Source of the DNA: Defluviicoccus sp.
GTDB lineage: Bacteria > Pseudomonadota > Alphaproteobacteria > Rhodospirillales > Defluviicoccaceae
Reading direction: 5' to 3'
Assembly: GCA_029624735.1 (NCBI GenBank)
Contig: JARSSM010000001.1
Location: 62,001-126,000 of the forward strand
DNA: 64,000 nt
Shown: positions 53,414-61,582 of the stretch, piece after piece
Layout of the letters: each line of letters begins with the position of its first letter
Position numbering within the stretch: position 1 is the first letter of the stretch
Translations under genes and position numbers: made by a program
The notes under the pieces: generated by a model
The model's input: only the letters and a program-made list of their open reading frames with translations
The model's database searches: none
Told to the model about the DNA's origin: nothing

Positions 53414-54451
53414 ATGGCTTTACAATCGAGTGCCGCGGCCAGCCGGCCCGATGCTGTCGCGTCGATCCTGGCGGCCGGCAGCATCAGCCGCGACGATGTT
53501 GCCCGGCTGCGCGCCGAGGTGTTTCGCGACGGCATCGTGAGCCGCGACGAAGCCGAACGGATGTTCGATCTCAACGACCGTTGCGCGCACAACGATCCGG
53601 CATGGATCACGTTCTTCGTCGAGGGCTTGACCGACCATCTCGTCTGGCGGACCGAGCCGCGCGGCCACGTGAGTGATGAGGACGCCCGGTTCCTGATCGA
53701 GCGCATCCGCAAGGACGGCCGGATCGATTCCCGCGCCGAATTTGAGCTCCTCGTCACCGCCATCGACCGGGCCGAGAGCTGCCCGCAGGAGTTGGTGGTG
53801 CTGGCGCTCGGTACCGTGCGCGATGTCGTCTTGCAGGGCAGCGGGCTCCTGTTCGGACCGCAACGCCGGCGGGCGGGCGTCGTCGATGCCGCCGATGTCG
53901 AGGCACTGCGGACGATCCTTTACGCCCAGGCCGGCGACGGCAGCCTGCGGGTCAGCCGGCGGGAGGCTGATCTCTTGTTCGACCTCAATGATGCGACCCG
54001 CGGCGCCGACAACGCACCCGCATGGCAGGGACTGTTCGTCCAGGCCGTCGCCAGTCACCTCGTCAATCCCCTCGGCGCGCCGCGGCTGCCGACGCGCGCC
54101 GAAGCGCTTGCGCGCCAGCGCTGGCTCGAATCGCGCTCGGGCGGCGCGGGCGGCATCCTGGCCGGCATGGCAGGCGAAATCGTCCGCGGCCGTTTCGGAG
54201 ACGCGTGGGCGGCCCTCGATCCGTTCGGCGCCCGCGAGCGCCAGGCACAAGAAGCCGAAGCGGCCACTGAAGCGGCGGTACAGGCTGAACGTGCGGCGAT
54301 CGATGATGATGAGGCTGCCTGGCTCAGCACCCGCATTCCGGATACCCGCCCCATTGATAACAACGAACGCGCGCTCCTCACCCTTATCAAGGCTGAGGCC
54401 GCTGCCGTGCCCGCGGCACTGGCACCGCTGTTCGCGCGCGCCGGGCTTTAG
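53414..54451 (+). CDS. Protein with duplicated TerB-like helical repeats
   Basis: The product is 345 residues and has no signal peptide. Residues 22-77 and 155-217 are an evident duplication: SRDEAERMFDLND versus SRREADLLFDLND, each followed by a segment with PAW and then L-V. A third diverged copy (GHVSDEDARFLIERIRKDGR) lies between. The pattern of short helices with acidic residues recalls TerB-type or EF-hand-like helical domains. The C-terminus (about 235-330) is helical and Ala/Glu-rich. GGAGGG lies four bases before the chosen ATG. It precedes the flagellar genes by 160 bases. Confidence 0.7.
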   Translation: MALQSSAAASRPDAVASILAAGSISRDDVARLRAEVFRDGIVSRDEAERMFDLNDRCAHNDPAWITFFVEGLTDHLVWRTEPRGHVSDEDARFLIERIRKDGRIDSRAEFELLVTAIDRAESCPQELVVLALGTVRDVVLQGSGLLFGPQRRRAGVVDAADVEALRTILYAQAGDGSLRVSRREADLLFDLNDATRGADNAPAWQGLFVQAVASHLVNPLGAPRLPTRAEALARQRWLESRSGGAGGILAGMAGEIVRGRFGDAWAALDPFGARERQAQEAEAATEAAVQAERAAIDDDEAAWLSTRIPDTRPIDNNERALLTLIKAEAAAVPAALAPLFARAGL

Positions 54452-54613
54452 GGGAGCGGCGCGTTCCGTGCCGGCAAAATCTGCCGCCCCGGGCAGATCT
54501 TGCCCGCTCCGGCAGCGCAAATACGGCCATCGCCGGTCCGTTGCTGCTGGCACGGCTTTCGCATCAGGCAAGGACTGTACACGTCCCGCAGAATGCGCAC
54601 GAAGGGTAAGCTG

Positions 54614-55780
54614 ATGCGCGGCACGAACGCCTCAGGAGCCTCGATCAGCCATCGCCCCCGCTGCAGCCGCCTGGCGGCGGGGTTTGCCATCGTTTGCCTG
54701 CTTGCGGCGCTGATCATCCCCGCTCCGGCTGGCGCCAGCTCGCGGATCAAGGATCTGGTCGACTTCCAGGGCGTGCGCGACAACCAGCTGGTCGGTTATG
54801 GCCTCGTCGTCGGCCTCAACAACACCGGCGATACGCTGAAGGACGGCAGCTTCACCAAGCAGAGCCTGCAGTCGATGCTGAACCGGCTTGGCGTCAAGCC
54901 GACCGAGAAAGGCCTCACCTCAAAAAACGTTGCGGCGGTCATGGTTACCGCCTCGCTGCCGCCGTTCGCCCGCCAGGGCACCCGCGTCGACGTTTCCGTC
55001 TCCGCGCTTGGTGATGCCGACAGCCTGCAGGGCGGCACCTTGCTCGTCACGCCGCTCCTGGGCGCCGACGGTGAGGTTTATGCGGTCGCCCAGGGCCAGG
55101 TGGCAATCGGCGGCTTTTCGGCGAAGGGGACGGCGACCACGGTCACCAAGGGCGTGCCCACCAGCGGCAGGATCGCCAACGGTGCCATCGTCGAACGCGA
55201 GGTCGGCTTCGAATTCACCAACATGAACGAGATCAAGCTGGCGTTGCGCAGCCCCGATCTGACGACGGCACGCCGCATTGCCCAGGCCATCAACACGCAC
55301 GTCGGCAAGCCGGCGGCGCGGCCGAGCGATCCCGGCACCATCAGCCTCCTCGTTCCAGACAGCTACCGTGGCAACGTCGTCAATCTGTTGACCGACATCG
55401 AGCAGCTGCGGATTGAGCCGGATCTGGTCGCCCGCATCGTCATCGACGAGAACTCGGGCATCATCGTCATGGGCGAGAACGTGCGCGTCAGCACCGTCGC
55501 CATCGCCCAGGGCAACCTCACCATCCGCATCACCGAAACCCCGCAGGTCTCGCAGCCGCAGCCGTTCAACAACTCCGGATCGACGGTCGTCGTGCCGCGC
55601 ACCAGCGTCGATGTCGACGAGCAGAAGGACCGCCAGCTGGGCGTGCTCGCGACCGGGGTCACGCTGCAGGAACTCGTCAACGGCTTGAACGCACTGGGTG
55701 TCGGTCCCCGCGACCTGATCGCGATCTTGCAAGCGATTAAAGCCGCAGGCGCCCTGCACGCGGAAATCCAGGTGATGTGA
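54614..55780 (+). CDS. flgI: Flagellar P-ring protein
   Basis: FlgI (388 residues) is exported by the Sec path and assembles as the peptidoglycan ring of the flagellar basal body. A signal peptide (CSRLAAGFAIVCLLAALIIP) is followed by ASSRIKDLVDFQGVRDNQLV and GYGLVVGLNNTGDTLK, the FlgI signatures; PDLTTARRIAQAINTHVG and LQELVNGLNALGVGPRDLIA close the protein. The start at 54614 has AAGGG eight bases upstream. It overlaps flgJ at the stop codon (TGATG) and heads a five-gene flagellar cluster. Confidence 0.95.
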   Translation: MRGTNASGASISHRPRCSRLAAGFAIVCLLAALIIPAPAGASSRIKDLVDFQGVRDNQLVGYGLVVGLNNTGDTLKDGSFTKQSLQSMLNRLGVKPTEKGLTSKNVAAVMVTASLPPFARQGTRVDVSVSALGDADSLQGGTLLVTPLLGADGEVYAVAQGQVAIGGFSAKGTATTVTKGVPTSGRIANGAIVEREVGFEFTNMNEIKLALRSPDLTTARRIAQAINTHVGKPAARPSDPGTISLLVPDSYRGNVVNLLTDIEQLRIEPDLVARIVIDENSGIIVMGENVRVSTVAIAQGNLTIRITETPQVSQPQPFNNSGSTVVVPRTSVDVDEQKDRQLGVLATGVTLQELVNGLNALGVGPRDLIAILQAIKAAGALHAEIQVM

Positions 55781-56112
55781 TGACCGACCCGTTGACCGAA
55801 CCGGCATTACCCGTCGCGGCCGTTGCCGCGCCGCGGCTGCCACGCGTTTCGGCGGCCACCGATGCGGCTGCCATGCGGCGGGTGGCGCAGGAGTTCGAGG
55901 CCGTCTTCCTCGCCCAGATGCTGAAGCCGATGTTCGCCGACGCCGAAGCCGAAGCACCGTTCGGCGGCGGGCCGGCGGAGGAGATCTGGCGCTCCGTACA
56001 GTTAGACGAAATCGGCAAGTCGATTGCACGTTCAGGTGGCATCGGTCTTGCATCAGCAATCGAGCGCGAACTCGTGCGCTTGCAGGCTGAGACGGAGGAC
56101 GCCGGCCGATGA
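55780..56112 (+). CDS. flgJ: Flagellar rod-binding protein (FlgJ N-terminal type)
   Basis: The product is 110 residues and covers only the rod-binding domain of FlgJ; the muramidase domain is absent, as in most alphaproteobacteria. AMRRVAQEFEAVFLAQMLKP and SIARSGGIGLASAIERELVR are the recognised parts. It acts as rod-cap scaffold during basal-body assembly. Start overlaps the flgI stop; stop overlaps the flgN start (ATGA), so expression is coupled. Confidence 0.9.
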   Translation: MTDPLTEPALPVAAVAAPRLPRVSAATDAAAMRRVAQEFEAVFLAQMLKPMFADAEAEAPFGGGPAEEIWRSVQLDEIGKSIARSGGIGLASAIERELVRLQAETEDAGR

Positions 56113-56600
56113 GTGAAACGGCAGCACGAACAGAGGCGACGACACGGCCAGAGGCGGTATCGCCAGCGGACGCGGCGGGCCAGCTCTTGCGTGCGCTGGA
56201 GGGGCTGGCGCGGATCCTCAGTGAGGAGAATGCCGCATTGAAGGCACGGCGGGGCGAGCGGGTTCGCGCCGGCCTGGCCGACAAGGTTGCGGCGGCGACC
56301 AGCTATGCGCAGGCCGTAAAAGCGTTTCAGCAGCTGGGCCCCCGCCGCAGCGAGGTGGCGGCGGCGCTTCGTAGCAGCCTCGAGGCTGGAGCGCGCCGAC
56401 TGCACGAACTCGTGACTGAAAACAGCTTCCATCTCGACATCAGCCGCACGGCGCAGCGGCGCCTGATCGACCACATCGTCGAGGCCGCGAAGGGCTTGGC
56501 CGAGGGGCCTGGCACCTACAGCCGCGCCGGCCGGGTGATGCGCAACGCCGGCGGCAAGGCGGCGCCGCCGCCCGCGCTCAGCCTCAACCAGGCGTTCTGA
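56109..56600 (+). CDS. flgN: FlgN-like flagellar export chaperone
   Basis: The product is 163 residues and almost entirely helical. LLRALEGLARILSEENAALK is the FlgN-type opening helix, followed by coiled segments. FlgN binds the C-termini of FlgK and FlgL for delivery to the export apparatus. Position directly before flgK is the main support. The C-terminus (GGKAAPPPALSLNQAF) is disordered. It starts within the flgJ stop (ATGA). Confidence 0.8.
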   Translation: MSETAARTEATTRPEAVSPADAAGQLLRALEGLARILSEENAALKARRGERVRAGLADKVAAATSYAQAVKAFQQLGPRRSEVAAALRSSLEAGARRLHELVTENSFHLDISRTAQRRLIDHIVEAAKGLAEGPGTYSRAGRVMRNAGGKAAPPPALSLNQAF

Positions 56601-56625
56601 TGCGGGCGAAGGGGAGCGCACGCTG

Positions 56626-58500
56626 ATGTTGGGCGACTTGTTTGCAGCGCTTCGGACCTCGCAGAGCGGCCTGATCGCGAACCAGCGGGCGCTCAGCACC
56701 GTTGCCCAGAACATCGCCAACGTCAACACGCCCGGCTACTCGCGCAAGGAACCGACGCTCGAGCAGCGGGTGGTCGACGGCAGCGGCGCCGGCGTCGACC
56801 TGACCCAGCTCAAGCGCACCGTTGACGAGGGCCTCTTGAAGACGATCCGGCTCGAAACCGCGAGCCTGCAGGAGGCGAGCGTCCGTCAGGACTATCTCGG
56901 CCGGGTCCAGACCCTATTCGGCAGCCCGGAGAGTGACACCTCGCTGGCGCATACGATCACGGAGTTCCAGGACTCGCTCGAAAGCCTGGCCTCGGAACCG
57001 AACAGCGCGCTCAACCAGCGCGCCGTCGTCCGCAGTGCCGACGATCTTGCGATCCGTTTTCGCGAACTCACCGGAGCGCTGCAGAGCCTGCGCCAGGAGG
57101 CCGACCAGGAGATCGGCACGGCGGTGCGCGAGGTCAACGGCCTCTTGACCACGATTGCGGACCTGAACGACAAGATCGCGCGGAACGGCTATGCGGGCCA
57201 GGATACGAGCAGCCTGCAGGACCAGCGCGACCAGAGCCTCGATCAGCTCGCCGGCCTGATGGATATCCGCGTGTTCCGCCGTGCGAGCGGCGAAGCCGTC
57301 GTCTTCACGGCCAGCGGGCGCACCCTCGTCGATGGCACCGCCCGCGGTTTGAGCCACGGCATCGCCAACCAGCTCTCCGCCGGCGCCGGTGCGACCGGTG
57401 GCGGCGTCGATGGCATCTACATCGGCGAGGCGACGGCCGAGAATGACATCTCCGGTGAAATCCGCGCTGGCCGCCTGGCCGGGCTCATCGGTCTCAGGGA
57501 TACGACGCTGCCGGATCTCGCCGCCAACCTCGACACGCTTGCGGGCGGCCTTGCCCAGACAGTCAATCAGATCCACAACCGCGGCTTAGCGTTCCCTGGA
57601 CTCGATGCCGTTACCGGCAGCCGCACGTTTGCCGATCCTGCGAACCAGGCGATCACCTTTCAGGGCACCTCGGACACCCGCCTGGTCGTGTTCGACGGCA
57701 ATGGCAACCAGGTCGGCACAACCACCATGCGCACCCTCCTGGGCGGCGCATCCGGCACCATCGCTGACGTGCAGACGAGCCTCGACGCGTGGCTGAGCGG
57801 CCAGGGCCACGGCACGGCGTCCCTGGGTGCCGACGGACGGCTTGAGATCGCGCTTGCCGACGGCAGGACCATCGGCTTCCGCGATGAGGCCCAAGTCAAC
57901 ACGCCGGGCGCCGCGGCAGCGGACGCGGCGATCGGTTTCGACAGCGACGGCGATGCGGTCGTAGACGAAAGCCACACCGGCTTCGCTGCCTTTTTCGGGC
58001 TGAACGATCTGTTTTCCGCCGACGTTGCCCTGGGCAGCGCGGGATCGGCGGAATCCTTGAGCGTGCGCGCCGACCTCCTTTCCGCGCCAGAAGGCTTGAG
58101 CCGCGGCACGGTCCAGTGGGATGCCACCCGCAGCCTGACCGGCGCGTACCTGGTGTCGAGCGGCGACGGCAGCGCCGCCCGTGCGCTCGCAACCGCGGTT
58201 GGCGAAGGAACGGCGTTCGCAGCCAGTGGCGAGCTGCCGCAGGTCACGACCGGTTTCGCCGATTACGCCGGCATGGTCATCGCCCACACGGCTTCGGAAA
58301 CGGCCGCCAGCGAGTCCGCTACCGCCCGCCAGGAAGAGCTGGTGGACACGCTGAAGCAGAAGTCAGACTCGCTGCGCGGCGTCAATCTCGATCAGGAACT
58401 GGCCGATCTCATGCTCTACGAACAGGCCTATTCGGCGGCCGCGCGGGTGATGTCGGTCATGCAGGAGATGTTCGATGCGCTTGAGCGGTCCGCACCCTAG
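56626..58500 (+). CDS. flgK: Flagellar hook-associated protein 1
   Basis: FlgK (624 residues) joins hook and filament. The N-terminus (ALRTSQSGLIANQRALSTVA then QNIANVNTPGYSRKE) is the FlgK signature; the C-terminal rod-like helix ends (LDQELADLMLYEQAYSAAAR then VMSVMQEMFDALERS). A long middle region (about 290-520) is the variable domain D2. The start at 56626 is the first Met and follows GGGGAG by nine bases. It is exported by the type III apparatus with FlgN help. Confidence 0.95.
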   Translation: MLGDLFAALRTSQSGLIANQRALSTVAQNIANVNTPGYSRKEPTLEQRVVDGSGAGVDLTQLKRTVDEGLLKTIRLETASLQEASVRQDYLGRVQTLFGSPESDTSLAHTITEFQDSLESLASEPNSALNQRAVVRSADDLAIRFRELTGALQSLRQEADQEIGTAVREVNGLLTTIADLNDKIARNGYAGQDTSSLQDQRDQSLDQLAGLMDIRVFRRASGEAVVFTASGRTLVDGTARGLSHGIANQLSAGAGATGGGVDGIYIGEATAENDISGEIRAGRLAGLIGLRDTTLPDLAANLDTLAGGLAQTVNQIHNRGLAFPGLDAVTGSRTFADPANQAITFQGTSDTRLVVFDGNGNQVGTTTMRTLLGGASGTIADVQTSLDAWLSGQGHGTASLGADGRLEIALADGRTIGFRDEAQVNTPGAAAADAAIGFDSDGDAVVDESHTGFAAFFGLNDLFSADVALGSAGSAESLSVRADLLSAPEGLSRGTVQWDATRSLTGAYLVSSGDGSAARALATAVGEGTAFAASGELPQVTTGFADYAGMVIAHTASETAASESATARQEELVDTLKQKSDSLRGVNLDQELADLMLYEQAYSAAARVMSVMQEMFDALERSAP

Positions 58501-58516
58501 GCTCCGGTAGCACATC

Positions 58517-60040
58517 ATGGAACGGATCTCGGCATTCGCGAGCGCCAACTATCTGTCGCAGCTGATCGGCAAGACGCAGGCGCGCATCAACGAGGGGCAG
58601 ACCCAGCTCGCCTCGGAGAAGGTCTCGCAGGATTATGCGGGCATCGCCGGAGATACGCGGCGGCTGCTCTCGGCCGAAAACGCGCGCACCATGGCGACGC
58701 GGTTTCAGCAGAACAACACGCTGATGAAGGTCGATCTTGGCGCCGCCGATCTGGCCGTGCAGTCGATCGACACGACCGCGCGAGAATTCCGCGCCGCGCT
58801 GATCGAGCAAGGCAACAGCCAGCCGCTCGATGCGGCACAGGTGGCAACCCTGCAGGCCTCAGCCTTCCGTGCCCTCGGCGAGATGCAGAACGCGCTCAAC
58901 ACCAAGGTCGACGGCCGCTACCTGTTCGCTGGCGGCAGCACCACGACCCGGCCGGTCGATCTCGGCCTGTCCAACCTCGAAGACTTCCAGACCCGCTATG
59001 ACGGCCGGGCGAACGCCTATCCCGAAAGCCGCGATGCCAGCCTTGCCAGCTTCTCCCTGGCACCCGGCGGCAACTGGCTGAGCTTCGAGGCCGATGCCGC
59101 GGCGCCGAGCCGGATCCGCGTTTCCGCCGCCACCGCCGAGGTTGAGGCAATTGCTGCCGGCACGCGGATTACCATCGGCGGCACCCCCGCAAGCGGCTAT
59201 GACGGCTCGTTCGTGGTCCGAAGCGTCGGCCAGGACGCCCAAGGCACCTATATCGAGGTCGAAGAGGAGCGCTTCTACGATGAAGCGGCTGCCGCCGGAA
59301 CGCTCAGCGTTGCCAACGGCGCCCAACTGACTCCGGCCGCGACCGGCACGCTCACCTTCGATGGTACCGCCAACACGGTGACCGCCGCCACGGCCGATGC
59401 GTTCGCCGGCATCGCCGTCGGCAGCCTGTTCACGGTCTCCGGAACGGGCAGCAACGACGGCGTGTTCGAGGTGGCAGCGAACAACGGCACGGCGATCAGC
59501 ATCGTCGCCCGCACGCTGCCCGACAGCGCCGGCACTGCAGTCGCCGGCACGCTCGCTGCCGAGGGCTACTACGCCGGCGACACGATCGGCCGCGTTCACG
59601 CCGCCGATGCAGAGCGGACGCTGGACATGAGCCTCAATGGCGCCGATCCCGCGTTCGAAAAGGCGCTCCGGGCGATGGCACTGATTGCCGAGGGAGCACC
59701 GGGCACGACAGGCGATCTCGCCCTGCATCCGGAGCGCATTGCCAAGGCGATCGATTTGCTGAACAGCGCGATCGATCCAGCCGCTGCACCGGTGGCCGGC
59801 GAGAAGACCGGCAATCTCGCCGCGGTGCAGATGGACATCGGCTTCCAACAGGTGGTTGTCGACGAGTCGATGAACCGGCAGCAGGACTTGATCGCGTCCC
59901 TGGAAACGCAGATCGGCAGCATCGAGAACGTTGATCCTTACGAGACGATCACGCGCCTGCTCGACGACTCGCGAGCGCTTGAGGCTTCGTATCAGGCGGT
60001 GAGCCGCATCCGCCAGCTTAGCCTCGTCAATTACCTCTAA
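58517..60040 (+). CDS. flgL: Flagellar hook-associated protein 3, with enlarged middle domain
   Basis: The product has 507 residues. Flagellin-like ends are present: LSQLIGKTQARINEGQTQLA at the N-terminus, ALEASYQAVSRIRQLSLVNY at the C-terminus. Typical FlgL has about 300 residues; here about 180 extra residues (roughly 195-375) form two beta-rich repeats (GTRITIGGTPASGYDGSFVV and VGSLFTVSGTGSNDGVFEVA). The insert probably forms surface-exposed domains at the hook-filament junction. It lies 16 bases after flgK; a stable hairpin follows at 60064-60085. Confidence 0.9.
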   Translation: MERISAFASANYLSQLIGKTQARINEGQTQLASEKVSQDYAGIAGDTRRLLSAENARTMATRFQQNNTLMKVDLGAADLAVQSIDTTAREFRAALIEQGNSQPLDAAQVATLQASAFRALGEMQNALNTKVDGRYLFAGGSTTTRPVDLGLSNLEDFQTRYDGRANAYPESRDASLASFSLAPGGNWLSFEADAAAPSRIRVSAATAEVEAIAAGTRITIGGTPASGYDGSFVVRSVGQDAQGTYIEVEEERFYDEAAAAGTLSVANGAQLTPAATGTLTFDGTANTVTAATADAFAGIAVGSLFTVSGTGSNDGVFEVAANNGTAISIVARTLPDSAGTAVAGTLAAEGYYAGDTIGRVHAADAERTLDMSLNGADPAFEKALRAMALIAEGAPGTTGDLALHPERIAKAIDLLNSAIDPAAAPVAGEKTGNLAAVQMDIGFQQVVVDESMNRQQDLIASLETQIGSIENVDPYETITRLLDDSRALEASYQAVSRIRQLSLVNYL

Positions 60041-60063
60041 GTTCGCCTGCTCCAGAATGAAAG

Positions 60064-60085
60064 CGGGGAACCCGAAGGTTCCCCG
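60064..60085 (+). terminator. Hairpin after flgL
   Basis: Arms CGGGGAACC and GGTTCCCCG enclose the tetraloop cgaa. It comes 23 bases after the flgL stop. The following TCTCAGAG has no T-run, so termination may be partial or Rho-assisted. Confidence 0.6.
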
Positions 60086-60140
60086 TCTCAGAGTTCGCTG
60101 ACGCTCACGCGGTCGCGAAGGACGTGTGTGTAACCGCGAC

Positions 60141-60239
60141 CTATTGGAAATAGACGGCAAAGGTCATCAGCGTCACGAGGAAGGCGATCGCGACGGCAGC
60201 ATAGGGGGCCGTCCTCGAAATCCTCTCATCCCACGTCAT
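60141..60239 (-). CDS. 32-residue single-pass membrane protein
   Basis: The reading frame starts with MTWDERISRTAPYAAVAIAF, continues with a hydrophobic stretch and ends with a Tyr-Phe-Gln tail before a TAG stop. One transmembrane helix is predicted at about residues 12-30, with the charged N-terminus outside it. GAGGA lies seven bases before the ATG, which is good spacing for a true start, and codon use is GC-rich like the neighbours. It is a plausible small inner-membrane protein in the gap between flgL and the CoA-ester lyase; no homologue is recalled. Confidence 0.6.
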   Translation of the reverse strand: MTWDERISRTAPYAAVAIAFLVTLMTFAVYFQ

Positions 60240-60447
60240 TGTTCATTCCTCGCACAGTTCTGGCCGAAACACGGGCGGCTGCCCGATCCACGTGCGCCGT
60301 GATGCCGATGCCACCGGAGCGGCAAGTGACATCACCCAGCGCTCGGGGAAAAGGTAGTGCGCGCCTCTCGATAATGTAAGGGCGTTTTTTTGCATTGCAA
60401 CATTGCACCTGCCGCATAGCAGCACGCCGTGTCCCTGCCCAGTGCGC

Positions 60448-61335
60448 TCACGCCGCCGCTTCGGCCTCCATCTTGGTAATTGCTTCTGCCATCGCGACCA
60501 GGCGTTGCGCACTCTCCACGTGCAGGTTCTCGATCAAGCGGCCATCGACGACGCAGACGCCTGCACCCCGTTCCGCCGCTTCCGCGTGCGCGGCGATGAT
60601 CTTGCGCGACCAGGCAACGTCGGATTCCTTGGGCGTGAACACCTTGTTGCAAGGGCCGACCTGCTTCGGATGGATGAGCGTCTTGCCGTCGAAGCCGAGT
60701 TCGGCGCCTTGCCGGCAGGAATAGGCAAATCCGTCTTCGTCCGCGAGATCGAGATAGACGCCGTCCAGGATCGCCAGGCCGGCCGCCCTCGCCGCCAGCA
60801 GGCACAAACCCAACGACGAAATCATCGGCAGGCGCTCGCGCGTGTGCGCGCAATCGAGCTCCTTGGCGAGATCCGAAGTCCCCATGACGAGGCCGCCCAT
60901 GCGCGGTGTCGCCTCGGCAATCCTTTGTGACTCAAGGATGCTGCGCGGCGTTTCCATCATCGCCCAGATGGCCATGCCGTCGGGCGCGCCGTTCGCCTGC
61001 ATGATCGCTTCCATCTGCCGGATCGCGTCAGCGCTCTCAACCTTCGGCAACAGCAGCGCATCGGCGCCGCATTTCGCCGCGAGCGCGATGTCATCGAAGC
61101 CCCAGCGGGTCGAGAGGCCGTTGACCCGCACGAGGATCTCCCGCATTCCATAGCCACCGGCCTTGACCGCCTCGCAGACGTTCGCGCGCGCGGCGTCCTT
61201 CTGGTCCGGCGCAACGGAGTCCTCAAGGTCGAGAATGAGCGCATCCGCGGGCAGGCTGCGGGCCTTGTCGAGCGCGCGCACATTGGATCCCGGCATATAC
61301 AGCATGCTGCGGCGCGGGCGGGCTGTCTTGGGCAT
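60448..61335 (-). CDS. CoA-ester lyase (HpcH/HpaI aldolase family, malyl-CoA lyase-like)
   Basis: The product has 295 residues with a TIM barrel. RRSMLYMPGSNVRALDKARS with LILDLEDSVAPDQK carries the metal and substrate residues; then VNGLSTRWGFDD, LLLPKVESADAIR and METPRSILES. GKTLIHPKQVGPCNKVF closes the barrel. Members cleave malyl-CoA, methylmalyl-CoA or citramalyl-CoA and similar compounds; which one applies here is open. The start at 61335 is preceded by GAGGAGGGGAAG. It is transcribed alone, away from the chemoreceptor. Confidence 0.9.
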   Translation of the reverse strand: MPKTARPRRSMLYMPGSNVRALDKARSLPADALILDLEDSVAPDQKDAARANVCEAVKAGGYGMREILVRVNGLSTRWGFDDIALAAKCGADALLLPKVESADAIRQMEAIMQANGAPDGMAIWAMMETPRSILESQRIAEATPRMGGLVMGTSDLAKELDCAHTRERLPMISSLGLCLLAARAAGLAILDGVYLDLADEDGFAYSCRQGAELGFDGKTLIHPKQVGPCNKVFTPKESDVAWSRKIIAAHAEAAERGAGVCVVDGRLIENLHVESAQRLVAMAEAITKMEAEAAA

Positions 61336-61582
61336 TGTTCTTCCCCTCCTCTCCTCATGAGTTTGTGCAAGTGCGATACCGTAATCCGGCGCCAAAGCCT
61401 TGACAAGTTGGGGCCGCGCGATCGCGCCTGTGCCCGGCGTCATGCCGTCGCAGAGCCACCGCCGGAGCCGTTAACCGACGCGACACCGTTTGCCCGTACG
61501 ATGCCCCCGCCAACCCGATCCGTGCGAACGGGCCATTCATGCCCGACGGTCGGGGGCCTAACGGTAGTGAGAGTGACTGGCC

